Source: Blastococcus capsensis
GTDB taxonomy: Bacteria; Actinomycetota; Actinomycetes; Mycobacteriales; Geodermatophilaceae
Direction of reading: 5' to 3'
Assembly (NCBI RefSeq): GCF_030165005.1
Contig: NZ_JASNNW010000011.1
Span: 124,001-188,000 of the forward strand
DNA: 64,000 nucleotides
Shown piece after piece: positions 16,006 to 24,565 of this stretch. The first letter of the stretch is position 1; every line of letters begins with the position of its first letter. The position numbers were made by a program, and so were the translations under genes. The notes below the pieces were generated by a model, which made no database searches, was not told the origin of the DNA, and saw nothing but the letters and a program-made list of their open reading frames with translations.

Positions 16006-17540
16006 GCGGCTGCCCGGACCGACCGTGCGCGGCCGGTCGGACGGCGTCGGAACACCGGCCGCAGGAGGTAGATGCCCACCAGGGTCACCACGGCGATCGT
16101 CGCGTAACGGTTCTCGAAGAGCTGGTTGTTCGCCGGCACGTAGGCCAGCAGGACTGACAGCTGACAGAAGAGGATCAACGCCAGGTCGTCGGCTCGGCTC
16201 CGCGCCGCCCGCCACAGCCGCGCCGCCGCCCAGCCGATGACCGCCATGACGCCCAGCACCCCCGGGAACGACACGACCGAGGCCAACCAGGGGTAGACCG
16301 TCCCCCAGTACTGGCGGGCCGGCCAGCCGGTCGCCCTCTCGGTCCGGAGCGGATAAGAGCGCAGCATCGGGTCGGGGCCCCCCAGATACTGGACCTTGTA
16401 GCCGGCGATGGATGGGAAACCACTCAGCCCGCCGCCGAACTCGAATGGTTGCGCCAGGTTCTTCGACAGCCCGAGATAACCATGCGTCGGGTAGGCGATC
16501 ACCACGTTGAGGCCGGTCGCCAGGCGGGGGCCCAACACCGCGGCGGCCACGCCCGACCCCTGGTAGCGGTCGGCGACGCCCACGTGATCCACGCGCGCGC
16601 TCTGGTTGAAGGCCATGTAGAGGACGAAGACGAGCGTCGCGGCTGTGGTAGCGACCCCGGCGCGGGCGAAGGCGCTGCGCTGGGCTCTTCCCCGTGTGCT
16701 CGCCCTGCGCCGCTGCACTCCTGGCCGGCCGGACCGATCGCCCAGGTATCGGCGTCGGCGACCGCGGACGGCGTCGTCGCCGGTGTTCGACCGCATCGGT
16801 GCCAGGACGACCGCGCCCGCGGCCGCACCGAGGATCAGCAGATCGCCGAGGCCCTTGAGCGTTCCGATGTAGACGAAGTACAGGGCATAGACCGAGACCC
16901 CGAGCAGGATCCAGGCACGTAGCCACGGGCCCAGGTGGCGCCAGTACCGGATGGTCAGCGGCAGCAGCGCCGCGTACAGAGCGCCGGAGAGAACTGTCAC
17001 CTGGAGGGGCCGGTTGACCGCGCCGGTGGCCTCCTGCCGGCGGTACACCTCGAACTTGTCGAAATATCCCGAGGCAGGGTCCAGCAGCGAGGCCCAGATG
17101 TCCCGCCACGAGAGCGCGCCGTACTCGATCAGCGAGAAGGCGCCGTAGGCGAGGAACCACAGCGCCGACGCAGCGATGACGAGCCGCACCAGCTGGGACG
17201 GGGCACCGACGGCTCGGTCCGGTAGCGGTGGCGACGGCGAGAGCCGCAGGGAGGCGAGATATCCGACGGCGAACGCGGTGACGGCGGCCGCGGCGAACAG
17301 CGTCGTCTGGCCGAGGTTCTTCGCCAGCGGCGCGTACTGGCCGACGAGGAAGAGGACGTAGGTGCCGACGAGCCAGGCCACCGTCGCCTTCAACGGCAGG
17401 CGGGCGCTGCGGTCGGGCGCGGGACCCTCCACGGCCGGGACGGGCGCACCCGAGCGCCGCAACTGGTGCTGTCCTCCGCCGGCCCGGGTCACGGTCCGCC
17501 GGGTCGGCATCGTCGTGACAGCACCGGTTCGACCGTTCAC
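16002..17540 (-). CDS. Oligosaccharide repeat-unit polymerase (Wzy-like membrane protein)
   Basis: A 512-residue polytopic membrane protein with about 11 predicted helices, for example TVAWLVGTYVLFLVGQYAPL and a C-terminal ALILFCQLSVLLAYVPANNQ. A large extracellular-type loop contains YPTHGYLGLSKNLAQPF and GYKVQYLGGPDPMLRSYP. Sequence conservation in Wzy proteins is low. The topology, the loop rich in Tyr/Gly/Pro, and its position among flippase, chain-length and glycosyltransferase genes support the role. GTG 17540 overlaps the wecB stop (GTGA), and its own stop overlaps the next glycosyltransferase (ATGA). Confidence 0.75.
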   Translation of the reverse strand: MNGRTGAVTTMPTRRTVTRAGGGQHQLRRSGAPVPAVEGPAPDRSARLPLKATVAWLVGTYVLFLVGQYAPLAKNLGQTTLFAAAAVTAFAVGYLASLRLSPSPPLPDRAVGAPSQLVRLVIAASALWFLAYGAFSLIEYGALSWRDIWASLLDPASGYFDKFEVYRRQEATGAVNRPLQVTVLSGALYAALLPLTIRYWRHLGPWLRAWILLGVSVYALYFVYIGTLKGLGDLLILGAAAGAVVLAPMRSNTGDDAVRGRRRRYLGDRSGRPGVQRRRASTRGRAQRSAFARAGVATTAATLVFVLYMAFNQSARVDHVGVADRYQGSGVAAAVLGPRLATGLNVVIAYPTHGYLGLSKNLAQPFEFGGGLSGFPSIAGYKVQYLGGPDPMLRSYPLRTERATGWPARQYWGTVYPWLASVVSFPGVLGVMAVIGWAAARLWRAARSRADDLALILFCQLSVLLAYVPANNQLFENRYATIAVVTLVGIYLLRPVFRRRPTGRARSVRAAA

Positions 17541-18673
17541 GAATCCTCGTCCGCCGCGGCGCCGGTCGCCTCGACCGGCCGCAGCCCCGACCACTCCCGG
17601 TGGAAGGGCGCGGTCGAGGCGATGAGGTTCACCACCCGCGCGCTGGTGTCGGGGATGCAGTAGTCGGCCGGTGCCGCCGGGACGAACGCCGGAGCCTGCA
17701 CGGCCGCCAGGATCGCCTCGGCCGTCGGCGCGACGGTGCGCACGGACCCGGTGTCGAGGGCTTCGGGCCGCTCGATCGCCGGGCGCAGCGTCAACCCGGG
17801 GAAGCCCAGCATTGCGGCCTCCTCGCTGATCGTGCCGCTGTCGGACAGCACGCGGTCGGCGTGCATCTGCAGGTGCACGTAGTCGAGGAAGCCGAAGGGC
17901 GGCGCGAACGTCACCCCTGGGTGCGGCGACCGGGCGAGCTTCTCCATCTGCAGCCGCGTCCGGGGATGCGTCGAGACGAGGACCCGCTTGCCGGTGCTCG
18001 CGGCCAGGGCGTCGAGCCCGTCGAGCAGGCCGCTCAGCCGGCGAGGGTTGTCCACGTTCTCCTCCCGGTGGACGCTGACGACGTAGTAGGTGCCGCGCTC
18101 GCAGCCCAGCTCGGACAGCGCCGTCGACGCCTCGATCCTGGGGCGGTAGTGGTCCAGCACCTCGCGCATCGGCGAGCCGGTCACGTACACCCGCCGCGGG
18201 TGCAACCCCTCCGCGAGCAGGTTGCGTCGCGCGTGCTCGGTGTAGGCGAGGTTGAAGTCCGCGGTGTGGTCGACGATCTTGCGGTTGATCTCCTCGGGCA
18301 CGTTGGCGTCGAAGGACCGGTTGCCGGCTTCCATGTGGTAGACGGGGATCCGGTGCCGCTTGGCCATGATCGAGGTCAGCGCGCTGTTGGTGTCGCCCAG
18401 CACCAGGAAGGCGTCCGGCCGCACCCGCTGCAGGCACTCGTCGATCCGGGTGATGCTGCTGCCGAGGAAGGCGCCCAGCGACGACGTGTCCGTCGTCAGC
18501 ATGACGTCGGGGTCGCGCAGCCCGAGCTCCTCGAAGAACACCGAGGACAGCGCGCGGTCCCAGTTCTGCCCGGTGTGCACGAGGACGTGGTCGAAGGCGC
18601 CGTCGGCCCGGTCGAGGACGCGGGAGAGCCGGATGATCTCCGGGCGCGTGCCCACCACCGTCATCAGCTTCAC
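17537..18673 (-). CDS. wecB: UDP-GlcNAc-type 2-epimerase (WecB/CapG/FnlC)
   Basis: A 378-residue non-hydrolysing UDP-sugar 2-epimerase. Visible blocks are MTVVGTRPEIIRLSRVL, LVHTGQNWD, VLGDTNSALTSIMAKR, VYHMEAGNRSFD, PEEINRKIVDHTAD, YVVSVHREENVDNPRRL and LSDSGTISEEAAMLGFP, all characteristic of WecB. Placed directly after CapE- and CapF-like genes, it most likely performs the last step of UDP-L-FucNAc synthesis (conversion of UDP-2-acetamido-2,6-dideoxy-L-talose) rather than making UDP-ManNAc. Its ATG overlaps the capF stop by four bases. Confidence 0.92.
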   Translation of the reverse strand: MKLMTVVGTRPEIIRLSRVLDRADGAFDHVLVHTGQNWDRALSSVFFEELGLRDPDVMLTTDTSSLGAFLGSSITRIDECLQRVRPDAFLVLGDTNSALTSIMAKRHRIPVYHMEAGNRSFDANVPEEINRKIVDHTADFNLAYTEHARRNLLAEGLHPRRVYVTGSPMREVLDHYRPRIEASTALSELGCERGTYYVVSVHREENVDNPRRLSGLLDGLDALAASTGKRVLVSTHPRTRLQMEKLARSPHPGVTFAPPFGFLDYVHLQMHADRVLSDSGTISEEAAMLGFPGLTLRPAIERPEALDTGSVRTVAPTAEAILAAVQAPAFVPAAPADYCIPDTSARVVNLIASTAPFHREWSGLRPVEATGAAADEDS

Positions 18674-19791
18674 GACCCCACCCCCGTCCGCGTGTACACG
18701 TCGAAACGGTAGGTGTCCGGCGACGACGGGTCGAGCAGCTCGTTGGTCCAGAACACCGTGGTGGCCGGCCGGTCACCGACGTTCCTCAGCGAGTGCGCCC
18801 ACAGCGGCGGCATGTCCACCGCCACCGGCGCGTCGCCGGACACCGGGAAGGCCACCTCCTCGCCGGTGATCAGCCGGCGGAGGCGGATCTCGACCTCGCC
18901 GTCCAGCACGACGAAGCGTTCCAGCTTGCGTCGGTGGTAGTGCTGACCACGAACCGCCCCGGGGACCGTCGTCGACAGGAACGTCAGGGTGTCCGTGCTC
19001 CGGGCTCGGGACGCCTCGACCAGGGTTCCGCGCTCGTCGGAGTGCACCGTGCGGACGATCGGGAAGCGCCGGGGGAAGCAGGCGGCCTGGAACGTGGTGA
19101 ACAGCGCGACCCGGAACGGATCGGACAGGTCCGGGAAGTCGCCGGTCTCCGGGTAGTCGACCATTCCGGTGAGGAGTTCCAGGACGGCGCCCACCGAGGT
19201 GGTCCGACCGGTGGGCCGCAGCTCGCCCCCGCCGATGGCCTGGGCTGCGCCGACCAGGACGTCAGCGGCGTCCTGCGCATGCAGCAGGTCCAGCTCCCGG
19301 TCCTGGTGGACGACCGGAGCACGCCCGGCCGCGAGCTCGGCGCAGAACGTGGCGACGAAGGAGTTGTAGTGGGGGCGGCCTCCCTGGCCGAAGATGTTGG
19401 GGAGGACCACGTCGGTGTAGGCGGCGCCCGCCCGGGCGCAAGCGCCGGCCAGGCGCTCCTGGGCGTACGCCTTGCTGCGGCCGAACGCCGAGTCCGTCCC
19501 GGCATGGATCGAGTTGCCGTGGACGACCTGCCGCACCTGAGAGCCCTCGAGCGCGACGGCCAGGGCGTCGGCGAGGAGCCGGTTACCGTCCTCCACCTCC
19601 GTCTCGCTGCCCCGGTTGACCCCGGCCAGGTGGACCACGGCGTCGCAGTCGCGGACCAGACCGGCAAGGGTGGCCTCGTCGGCGAAGCCGGGCCGCCCGA
19701 TCGGGACGACGGCATGCCGGTCATCCGCCAGCAGGGCGGCGCGCAGGTGCCAGCCGAGGAAGCCGTCCGAGCCGGTGACGGCGATCCTCAC
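18670..19791 (-). CDS. capF: CapF/FnlB-like reductase-cupin in UDP-FucNAc synthesis
   Basis: A 373-residue bifunctional protein. The N-terminal SDR domain begins MRIAVTGSDGFLGWHLRAAL (GxxGFxG NAD(P)-binding) and contains VVHLAGVNRG and FGRSKAYAQE. The C-terminal cupin carries VRGQHYHRRKLERFVVLDGE with metal-binding histidines and a glutamate. This architecture is specific to CapF-type enzymes, which epimerise at C3 and reduce at C4 of UDP-4-keto-sugars on the way to UDP-L-FucNAc. Both ends overlap neighbouring genes by ATGA. Confidence 0.92.
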   Translation of the reverse strand: MRIAVTGSDGFLGWHLRAALLADDRHAVVPIGRPGFADEATLAGLVRDCDAVVHLAGVNRGSETEVEDGNRLLADALAVALEGSQVRQVVHGNSIHAGTDSAFGRSKAYAQERLAGACARAGAAYTDVVLPNIFGQGGRPHYNSFVATFCAELAAGRAPVVHQDRELDLLHAQDAADVLVGAAQAIGGGELRPTGRTTSVGAVLELLTGMVDYPETGDFPDLSDPFRVALFTTFQAACFPRRFPIVRTVHSDERGTLVEASRARSTDTLTFLSTTVPGAVRGQHYHRRKLERFVVLDGEVEIRLRRLITGEEVAFPVSGDAPVAVDMPPLWAHSLRNVGDRPATTVFWTNELLDPSSPDTYRFDVYTRTGVGS

Positions 19792-20810
19792 GCGGCCATC
19801 TCCAGCTGCCGCATCACCTCGGGGACGGTCCGCAGCAGCCGGGCCACTCCGCCACCGTCGAGCCGTTCCGTGTTGTGCGAGGTGTAGTCGTCGAGCCGGG
19901 ACTCGTCACGGCTGCCGTCTTCGAAGAAGAGCTCGTAGTTCAGCGACCGCGCGTCCAGCGGCACCCGGAAGTAGTCCCCGTGGTCCTCGGCGCGCAGGAC
20001 CTCTTCCCGGCTGAGCAGTGTCTCGAACAGCTTCTCGCCGTGCCGGGTGCCGATGACGGTCGTCCGGCTCTCGGCGCCGACCAGCTCCGCCACACCACGG
20101 GCCAGGTCGGCGACGGTGGCGGCCGGCGCCTTCCGCACGAAGATGTCCCCGGGCTCGGCGTGCAGCATGGCGTAGCGGACGAGGTCCACCGACTGCTGCA
20201 GCGACATCAGGAAGCGGGTCATCGCGGGGTCGGTCAGCGTCATGGGCGTGCCCTCCCCGAGCTGCTTGAGGAAGAGAGGCACGACGCTCCCCCGGGAATG
20301 CAGCACGTTGCCGTAGCGGACGACGGAGACCGTGGTCGGCGAGTCCGGGTTGTTGCGGGCGAAGGCCTGCGCGGTCTTCTCCATCAGTGCCTTCGTCATG
20401 CCCATGGCGTTGATCGGGTAGACGGCCTTGTCGGTGCTGAGCAGGACCACCGAGCGGACCCCGTGCGCCGCGGCGGCGTTCACCACGTTCTGGCTGCCCG
20501 TGACGTTGGTGAGCACCGCCTGGGCGGGGAAGAACTCGCACGAGGGCACCTGCTTGAGCGCCGCGGCGTGGAAGACGAAGTCCACACCACGGGCGGCATC
20601 GCTGACGCTCGCCGCATCGCGCACGTCGCCGACGTAGAAGCGCATCCGCTCGTCACCGAGCTGACGGCGCAGCTCGTCCTGCTTGGCCTCGTCCCGGCTC
20701 AGCACCCGGACCTGCCCGACACCCTCGCCCAGTAGGGCCCGGGTCATGGTTGATCCGAAGGATCCCGTCCCTCCGGTGATCAGCACTGTTGCGCCGGTCA
20801 TCTCGTGCAT
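19788..20810 (-). CDS. capE: CapE/FnlA-like UDP-GlcNAc 4,6-dehydratase/5-epimerase
   Basis: A 340-residue SDR enzyme. It opens VLITGGTGSFGSTMTRALL (GGTGSFG cofactor motif) and has VFHAAALKQVPSCEFFP, LLSTDKAVYPINAMGMTKAL and RYGNVLHSRGSVVPLF. The active site is of the S-M-K type (Met in place of the SDR tyrosine), as in CapE, FlaA1 and PglF. It would start UDP-L-FucNAc synthesis from UDP-GlcNAc. ATG 20810 has AAGGTGA about eight bases upstream and is preferred over the internal ATG at 20801. Confidence 0.92.
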   Translation of the reverse strand: MHEMTGATVLITGGTGSFGSTMTRALLGEGVGQVRVLSRDEAKQDELRRQLGDERMRFYVGDVRDAASVSDAARGVDFVFHAAALKQVPSCEFFPAQAVLTNVTGSQNVVNAAAAHGVRSVVLLSTDKAVYPINAMGMTKALMEKTAQAFARNNPDSPTTVSVVRYGNVLHSRGSVVPLFLKQLGEGTPMTLTDPAMTRFLMSLQQSVDLVRYAMLHAEPGDIFVRKAPAATVADLARGVAELVGAESRTTVIGTRHGEKLFETLLSREEVLRAEDHGDYFRVPLDARSLNYELFFEDGSRDESRLDDYTSHNTERLDGGGVARLLRTVPEVMRQLEMAA

Positions 20811-20815
20811 GCGAC

Positions 20816-22108
20816 TCACCTTTTCTCCGTGCTCTCGATCCCAGCCGCCGCTTCGAGCATCCGGCCGATTCTGCGGACCCCGGCTGCGCGGGTCATGTTC
20901 TTCTCGTAGTACGCGCGTCCGGCCTCGCCACGTCTGCGGCGCTCCTCCTCGGAGGACCCGGCGACGCGTCGGAACGCCTCCGCGAGCGCAGCGACGTCCT
21001 CGGCAGGGCAGGTCCATCCCGCGCCGGCCTGCTCGACGAGGGCGGCGGCATCGCCGTCCGCCGAGACGACGACCGGCAGTCCGGACGCCATCACGCTGCC
21101 CACCTTGCTCGGCACGGTGCCGCGGAGGAACGGCAGGCCCCGCAGGGTCACCAGCTGGGCATCGGCCGCCGCCGTGACGGCGGCCATCTCCGCGAACGGG
21201 CGGGATCCGCAGAACCTCACGTTGTCCGCCCCCAGCTCCTCGGCCAACGACTCGAGAGCCGCGCGGCCGAGCCCGTCACCCACCAGCAGGAGCCGGAAGT
21301 CCGGCAGGTCCGCCACGGCCGCGGCCGCGTGTACGGCGGTCTCGAGTCCCTGGGCGGGGCCCATGTTGCCGGCGAACATGACCGTGGTGTGACCGTCCGC
21401 TCCCAGGGACCTCGCCACGTCCGGATCCCGCTCGAGAGGCCGGAAGACCGACTCGTCGGTCCAGTTGGCCACGACCTGGAGCTGCCGGCGTGGCAGGCCC
21501 CGGTCCGCCAGCAGCCCCGCCATCCCGGGCGCGAGGCAGACGACGGCGTGCGCCCGCCCGTACACCGCCCGGCACATCCGGTCGAGAACCCGGGCGGTCA
21601 CCGAGAGCACCCGGTCGGCCAGCAGGTCCGCGGCCACCACCGAGTCCGGCCACAGGTCCTGCACGTGCAGGACGTAGGGCGCGCCTCCGGTCGCCCGGTT
21701 GAGCCACGGTCCGAGAGCCGTGGTCAGCGGGGGGTGGTACACGTACACGACATCAGCGGCTCTGAGCCGCCGCCAGCCGAACACCGTGGCGGCGACCGCG
21801 AAGCTGAGGTAGCTGAGGGCCCGCCGGATCGCGGACGCGTCATGGCTGGGGTACTGGACGACGCGCCTGATGCGGTAACCGTCGACGGCCGAATCGGCCC
21901 AGGGCCGCTGCCGCCAGCCCTCGTAGGTCCGTCCCAGGGGGTAGTTCGGGAACCCGGTCACGACCGTGACGTCGTGCCCCTGCGCGGCCAGGCCAGCGGC
22001 GATGTCCGCCGGGATCGCCGCCTTCTCCGGAGGGAACCACTGCGTGTACATGACGATCCGCAGCGGGGGTGCACCGCTCTTCGGCCCCCGCACCGACTGC
22101 GTGCTCAT
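20816..22108 (-). CDS. WbuB-like glycosyltransferase family 4 (probable FucNAc transferase)
   Basis: A 430-residue GT4 enzyme with RIVMYTQWFPPEKAAIPADI at the N-terminus, FPNYPLGRTYEGWRQRPW, YVLHVQDLWPDSVVAADLL, ANWTDESVFRPL, TVMFAGNMGPAQGLETAV and FLRGTVPSKVGSVMASGLPV. These blocks are those of WbuB/FnlD-type transferases, which commonly sit next to capE-capF-wecB and add L-FucNAc to the carrier-linked first sugar. The gene order agrees with this. Its start overlaps the acetyltransferase stop (ATGA), and it lies 5 bases before capE. Confidence 0.88.
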   Translation of the reverse strand: MSTQSVRGPKSGAPPLRIVMYTQWFPPEKAAIPADIAAGLAAQGHDVTVVTGFPNYPLGRTYEGWRQRPWADSAVDGYRIRRVVQYPSHDASAIRRALSYLSFAVAATVFGWRRLRAADVVYVYHPPLTTALGPWLNRATGGAPYVLHVQDLWPDSVVAADLLADRVLSVTARVLDRMCRAVYGRAHAVVCLAPGMAGLLADRGLPRRQLQVVANWTDESVFRPLERDPDVARSLGADGHTTVMFAGNMGPAQGLETAVHAAAAVADLPDFRLLLVGDGLGRAALESLAEELGADNVRFCGSRPFAEMAAVTAAADAQLVTLRGLPFLRGTVPSKVGSVMASGLPVVVSADGDAAALVEQAGAGWTCPAEDVAALAEAFRRVAGSSEEERRRRGEAGRAYYEKNMTRAAGVRRIGRMLEAAAGIESTEKR

Positions 22109-22764
22109 GCCTCGCGCACGCGAGCAGGGACGCCTACGGCGACCACGTCGGCCGGCAGGTCGCGGGCGACGACCGCGCCCGCCCCGACCGTGGTCCCGGC
22201 GCCCACGCGGCGGTACTGCAGGACGCTGGAACCGGTGCCCATGGACACCGCCTCGCCGAGGACTGCCCCACCGGAGACGGACACGTTCGGATTGAGCGTC
22301 ACGTAGTTCTCGAGGACGGCGTCGTGCCCGACCGTGGCACCGATGTTGACGTGCACGTGCCGCCCCAGTCGCACGTTGGTCGTGATGACGGCGGATGCGC
22401 AGACGATCGACCCCGGAGCCAGGGTCACCCGGTGCCGGCCGAGCACGGCGGCCGGGTGGACCAGCTGCGCCGCGACGCGCCCTCCGGCCGAGGCCCGGAC
22501 GTCGATGCCGCGTCGGACGGCGCCGCTGCCGATCCCGATGACGTACTGGACGTCCCCGGGCAGGTCCTCGAGCCGGTGTGCGGGTCCGAGGACCGACAGG
22601 CCCCGGTCGGACACCAGATCGTCGGTGCATGCCGTGTCGTCGAGGAAGCCGATGACGTCGAAGCCCGCGTGGGTGCCGAGGTCGTCGTTGACCGCCTCCA
22701 CCACGTCGTGGACCTCACGCCCGAAGCCGCCCGCGCCGATGATCACCAGAGGCGTGCGGCTCAT
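22105..22764 (-). CDS. PglD/NeuD-family sugar O/N-acetyltransferase
   Basis: A 219-residue two-domain protein. The N-terminal Rossmann-like part opens LVIIGAGGFGREVHDVVEAV with DVIGFLDD. The C-terminal left-handed beta-helix is made of hexapeptide repeats (NIGATVGHDAVLENYVTLNP, VSVSGGAVLGEAVSMGTGSS). The His in GATVGHDA matches the catalytic histidine of PglD-type enzymes. Next to an aminotransferase, a PglF-like dehydratase and a PglC-like transferase, it most likely acetylates the 4-amino group of UDP-4-amino-4,6-dideoxy-GlcNAc, giving UDP-diNAcBac. Confidence 0.9.
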   Translation of the reverse strand: MSRTPLVIIGAGGFGREVHDVVEAVNDDLGTHAGFDVIGFLDDTACTDDLVSDRGLSVLGPAHRLEDLPGDVQYVIGIGSGAVRRGIDVRASAGGRVAAQLVHPAAVLGRHRVTLAPGSIVCASAVITTNVRLGRHVHVNIGATVGHDAVLENYVTLNPNVSVSGGAVLGEAVSMGTGSSVLQYRRVGAGTTVGAGAVVARDLPADVVAVGVPARVREA

Positions 22765-23411
22765 CGCGGCCCTCCCTGCCGGCCTGCGCTGACCGCACCG
22801 ACGGATGCCGGCCCCGGCGTGCCGGTCCCGAGGAACTCCGACATGGTGGCGGCCCCATCGGCCGCGATGCCCGTCCGCCGCAGGACGAGCGCCACGGTCT
22901 TCAGCAGGATGGACACGTCGAGGCGGGCGCTGAGCCGCTCGACGTACTCGACGTCGGCCCGGAACCGGTCCTCCCAGGACACCGCGTTGCGGCCCCGGAC
23001 CTGGGCCAGGCCGGTGACCCCAGGCCGTACGTCGTGCCGGCGTGCCTGCTCGGGCGTGTAGCGGGACAGGTAGGCCGGCAGCAGTGGACGCGGGCCCACC
23101 AGGCTCATGTCCCCCCGGAGGACGTTCCACATCGTGGGGAGTTCGTCCAGGCTCGTGCTGCGCAGGAAGCACCCGAACCTGGTGAGCCGCTGCGCATCCC
23201 GCGCTGTCGGGTCGTCGCGCATGGTCCGGAACTTCACCAGCTCGAAGAGCTCACCGTGCCGGCCCGGCCGCTGCTGGCGGAAGAGGACGGGTGATCCGAG
23301 GTCCCTCCGGACCGCCATCGCGAGGACCGCCTGCAACGGGCCGGTCACCACCAGGACGGCCGCCGAGACCGCGATGTCCACGCCTCGCTTGACGGCCGGG
23401 TAGCCGCTCAC
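22761..23411 (-). CDS. PglC-like undecaprenyl-phosphate sugar-1-phosphate transferase
   Basis: A 216-residue monotopic phosphoglycosyl transferase. A short N-terminal membrane helix (DIAVSAAVLVVTGPLQAVLA) is followed by VLFRQQRPGRHGELFELVKF, RTMRDD, LRSTSLDELPTMWNVLRGDM, SLVGPRPLLPAY and RPGVTGLAQVRGRN. The short form without extra N-terminal helices is that of PglC rather than WcaJ/WbaP. It would load the first sugar phosphate onto undecaprenyl phosphate, and the bacillosamine genes beside it suggest diNAcBac-1-P. GTG start and ATGA/GTGA overlaps at both ends. Confidence 0.92.
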   Translation of the reverse strand: MSGYPAVKRGVDIAVSAAVLVVTGPLQAVLAMAVRRDLGSPVLFRQQRPGRHGELFELVKFRTMRDDPTARDAQRLTRFGCFLRSTSLDELPTMWNVLRGDMSLVGPRPLLPAYLSRYTPEQARRHDVRPGVTGLAQVRGRNAVSWEDRFRADVEYVERLSARLDVSILLKTVALVLRRTGIAADGAATMSEFLGTGTPGPASVGAVSAGRQGGPR

Positions 23412-24565
23412 CGGCCGCCCCGGACGAAATCGGTGACCGTCCCGATCACCCGGTCGACCTCCTCCGGCCGCAGCGCCGAGCCGCTGGGCAGCGTCACACC
23501 CGTGGCGAACAGCCCCTCCGACGCGCCGGACAGCCACGTGCGGGCTCCTGCGTGCAGCGGCTGCAGGTGCATGGGCTTCCACAAGGGGCGCGACTCGATG
23601 TCCGCCTCCGCGAGCGCGCGCCTGAGCTCGCCGGCCGACCAGCCGGCGCGGGCCTCGTCGACGAGCACCGACGTCAACCAGCAGTTGTCGGCCTCGTCCC
23701 CATCCCGCTGGAAGACCCGGACGCCCGGCAGCCCGGCGAAGCACTCGACGTAGCGTTCCCGCACGGCCCGCCTGCGGCCGATCATCGAGTCCAGCCGCTC
23801 CAGCTGCCCCAGCCCCACGGCCGCCAGGAGGTTGCTCAACCGGTAGTTGTAGCCCACCTCGGTGTGCTCGTAGTGCTCCGCTGGCTGCCGCGCCTGGCTG
23901 CTGAGGTACCGGATCCGGTCGGCCTGGACGGCGCTGTCGGTCAGTAGCATCCCGCCACCGCTCGTCGTCATGATCTTGTTGCCGTTGAACGAGAGGGCCG
24001 CCATCCGGCCGAACGATCCCGCCGGACGCTCCGCATGCCACGAGCCGACCGACTCCGCCGCATCAGCGAGCACAGGGACCTCGAACCGTTCGCAGATCGC
24101 CAGCAGGCTGGTGTAGTCGGCGCAGCGGCCGAGGAGATCCACGGGAACCACCGCCGCCACCGTCACGCCTTCGGCTCGCAGGCGGCCCAGACAGCGCTCC
24201 AGCAGTCCGGGGTCCAGGTTGCCGGTCGTACCCTCGCAGTCGACGAAGACCGGCTCCGCGCCGGTGTACACGACAGCGTTCGCGGTGGCCGCGAAGGTCA
24301 TCGTGGGCACGATGACCACGGTCCCCGGGCCGGCACCGAGCTCGAGCAGGCCCAGGTGCAACGCCGCGGTTCCCGAGGACAACGCCACCGCGTGGGTGCG
24401 CCCGCACCGTGCCGCCACGCCCTCCTCGAAGGCGTCCACCATGGGACCGAGGGGAGCGATCCAGCCGGATCGGAGCGCCTCGACGACCAGTTGCTCCTCC
24501 CGGTCCCCCACGTCCGGTGGGGACAGGAGGATCCGCTCAAGGGTGCCCGACGAGGTGGCGGTCAC
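23408..24565 (-). CDS. PLP-dependent sugar aminotransferase (DegT/PglE-like)
   Basis: A 385-residue aminotransferase of the DegT/DnrJ/EryC1/StrS family. It shows LRSGWIAPLGPMVDAFEE, HAVALSSGTAALHLGLLEL, VPTMTFAATANAVVYTGAEP, VPVLADAAESVGSWH and the Schiff-base lysine in ALSFNGNKIMTTSGGGML. The PglE branch makes the 4-amino sugar for bacillosamine, which fits its place between PglF-, PglC- and PglD-like genes. GTG 24565 overlaps the preceding gene's stop (GTGA); an upstream GTG or ATG-type start at 24589 seems less likely. Confidence 0.9.
   Translation of the reverse strand: MTATSSGTLERILLSPPDVGDREEQLVVEALRSGWIAPLGPMVDAFEEGVAARCGRTHAVALSSGTAALHLGLLELGAGPGTVVIVPTMTFAATANAVVYTGAEPVFVDCEGTTGNLDPGLLERCLGRLRAEGVTVAAVVPVDLLGRCADYTSLLAICERFEVPVLADAAESVGSWHAERPAGSFGRMAALSFNGNKIMTTSGGGMLLTDSAVQADRIRYLSSQARQPAEHYEHTEVGYNYRLSNLLAAVGLGQLERLDSMIGRRRAVRERYVECFAGLPGVRVFQRDGDEADNCWLTSVLVDEARAGWSAGELRRALAEADIESRPLWKPMHLQPLHAGARTWLSGASEGLFATGVTLPSGSALRPEEVDRVIGTVTDFVRGGR

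Noticed and set aside
18670-20810. Assignment of the CapE/CapF/WecB set to UDP-ManNAc or teichuronic acid synthesis
   Set aside because: The CapF-type reductase-cupin is specific to the FucNAc route, and its coupling to CapE and WecB makes the ManNAc alternative unlikely.
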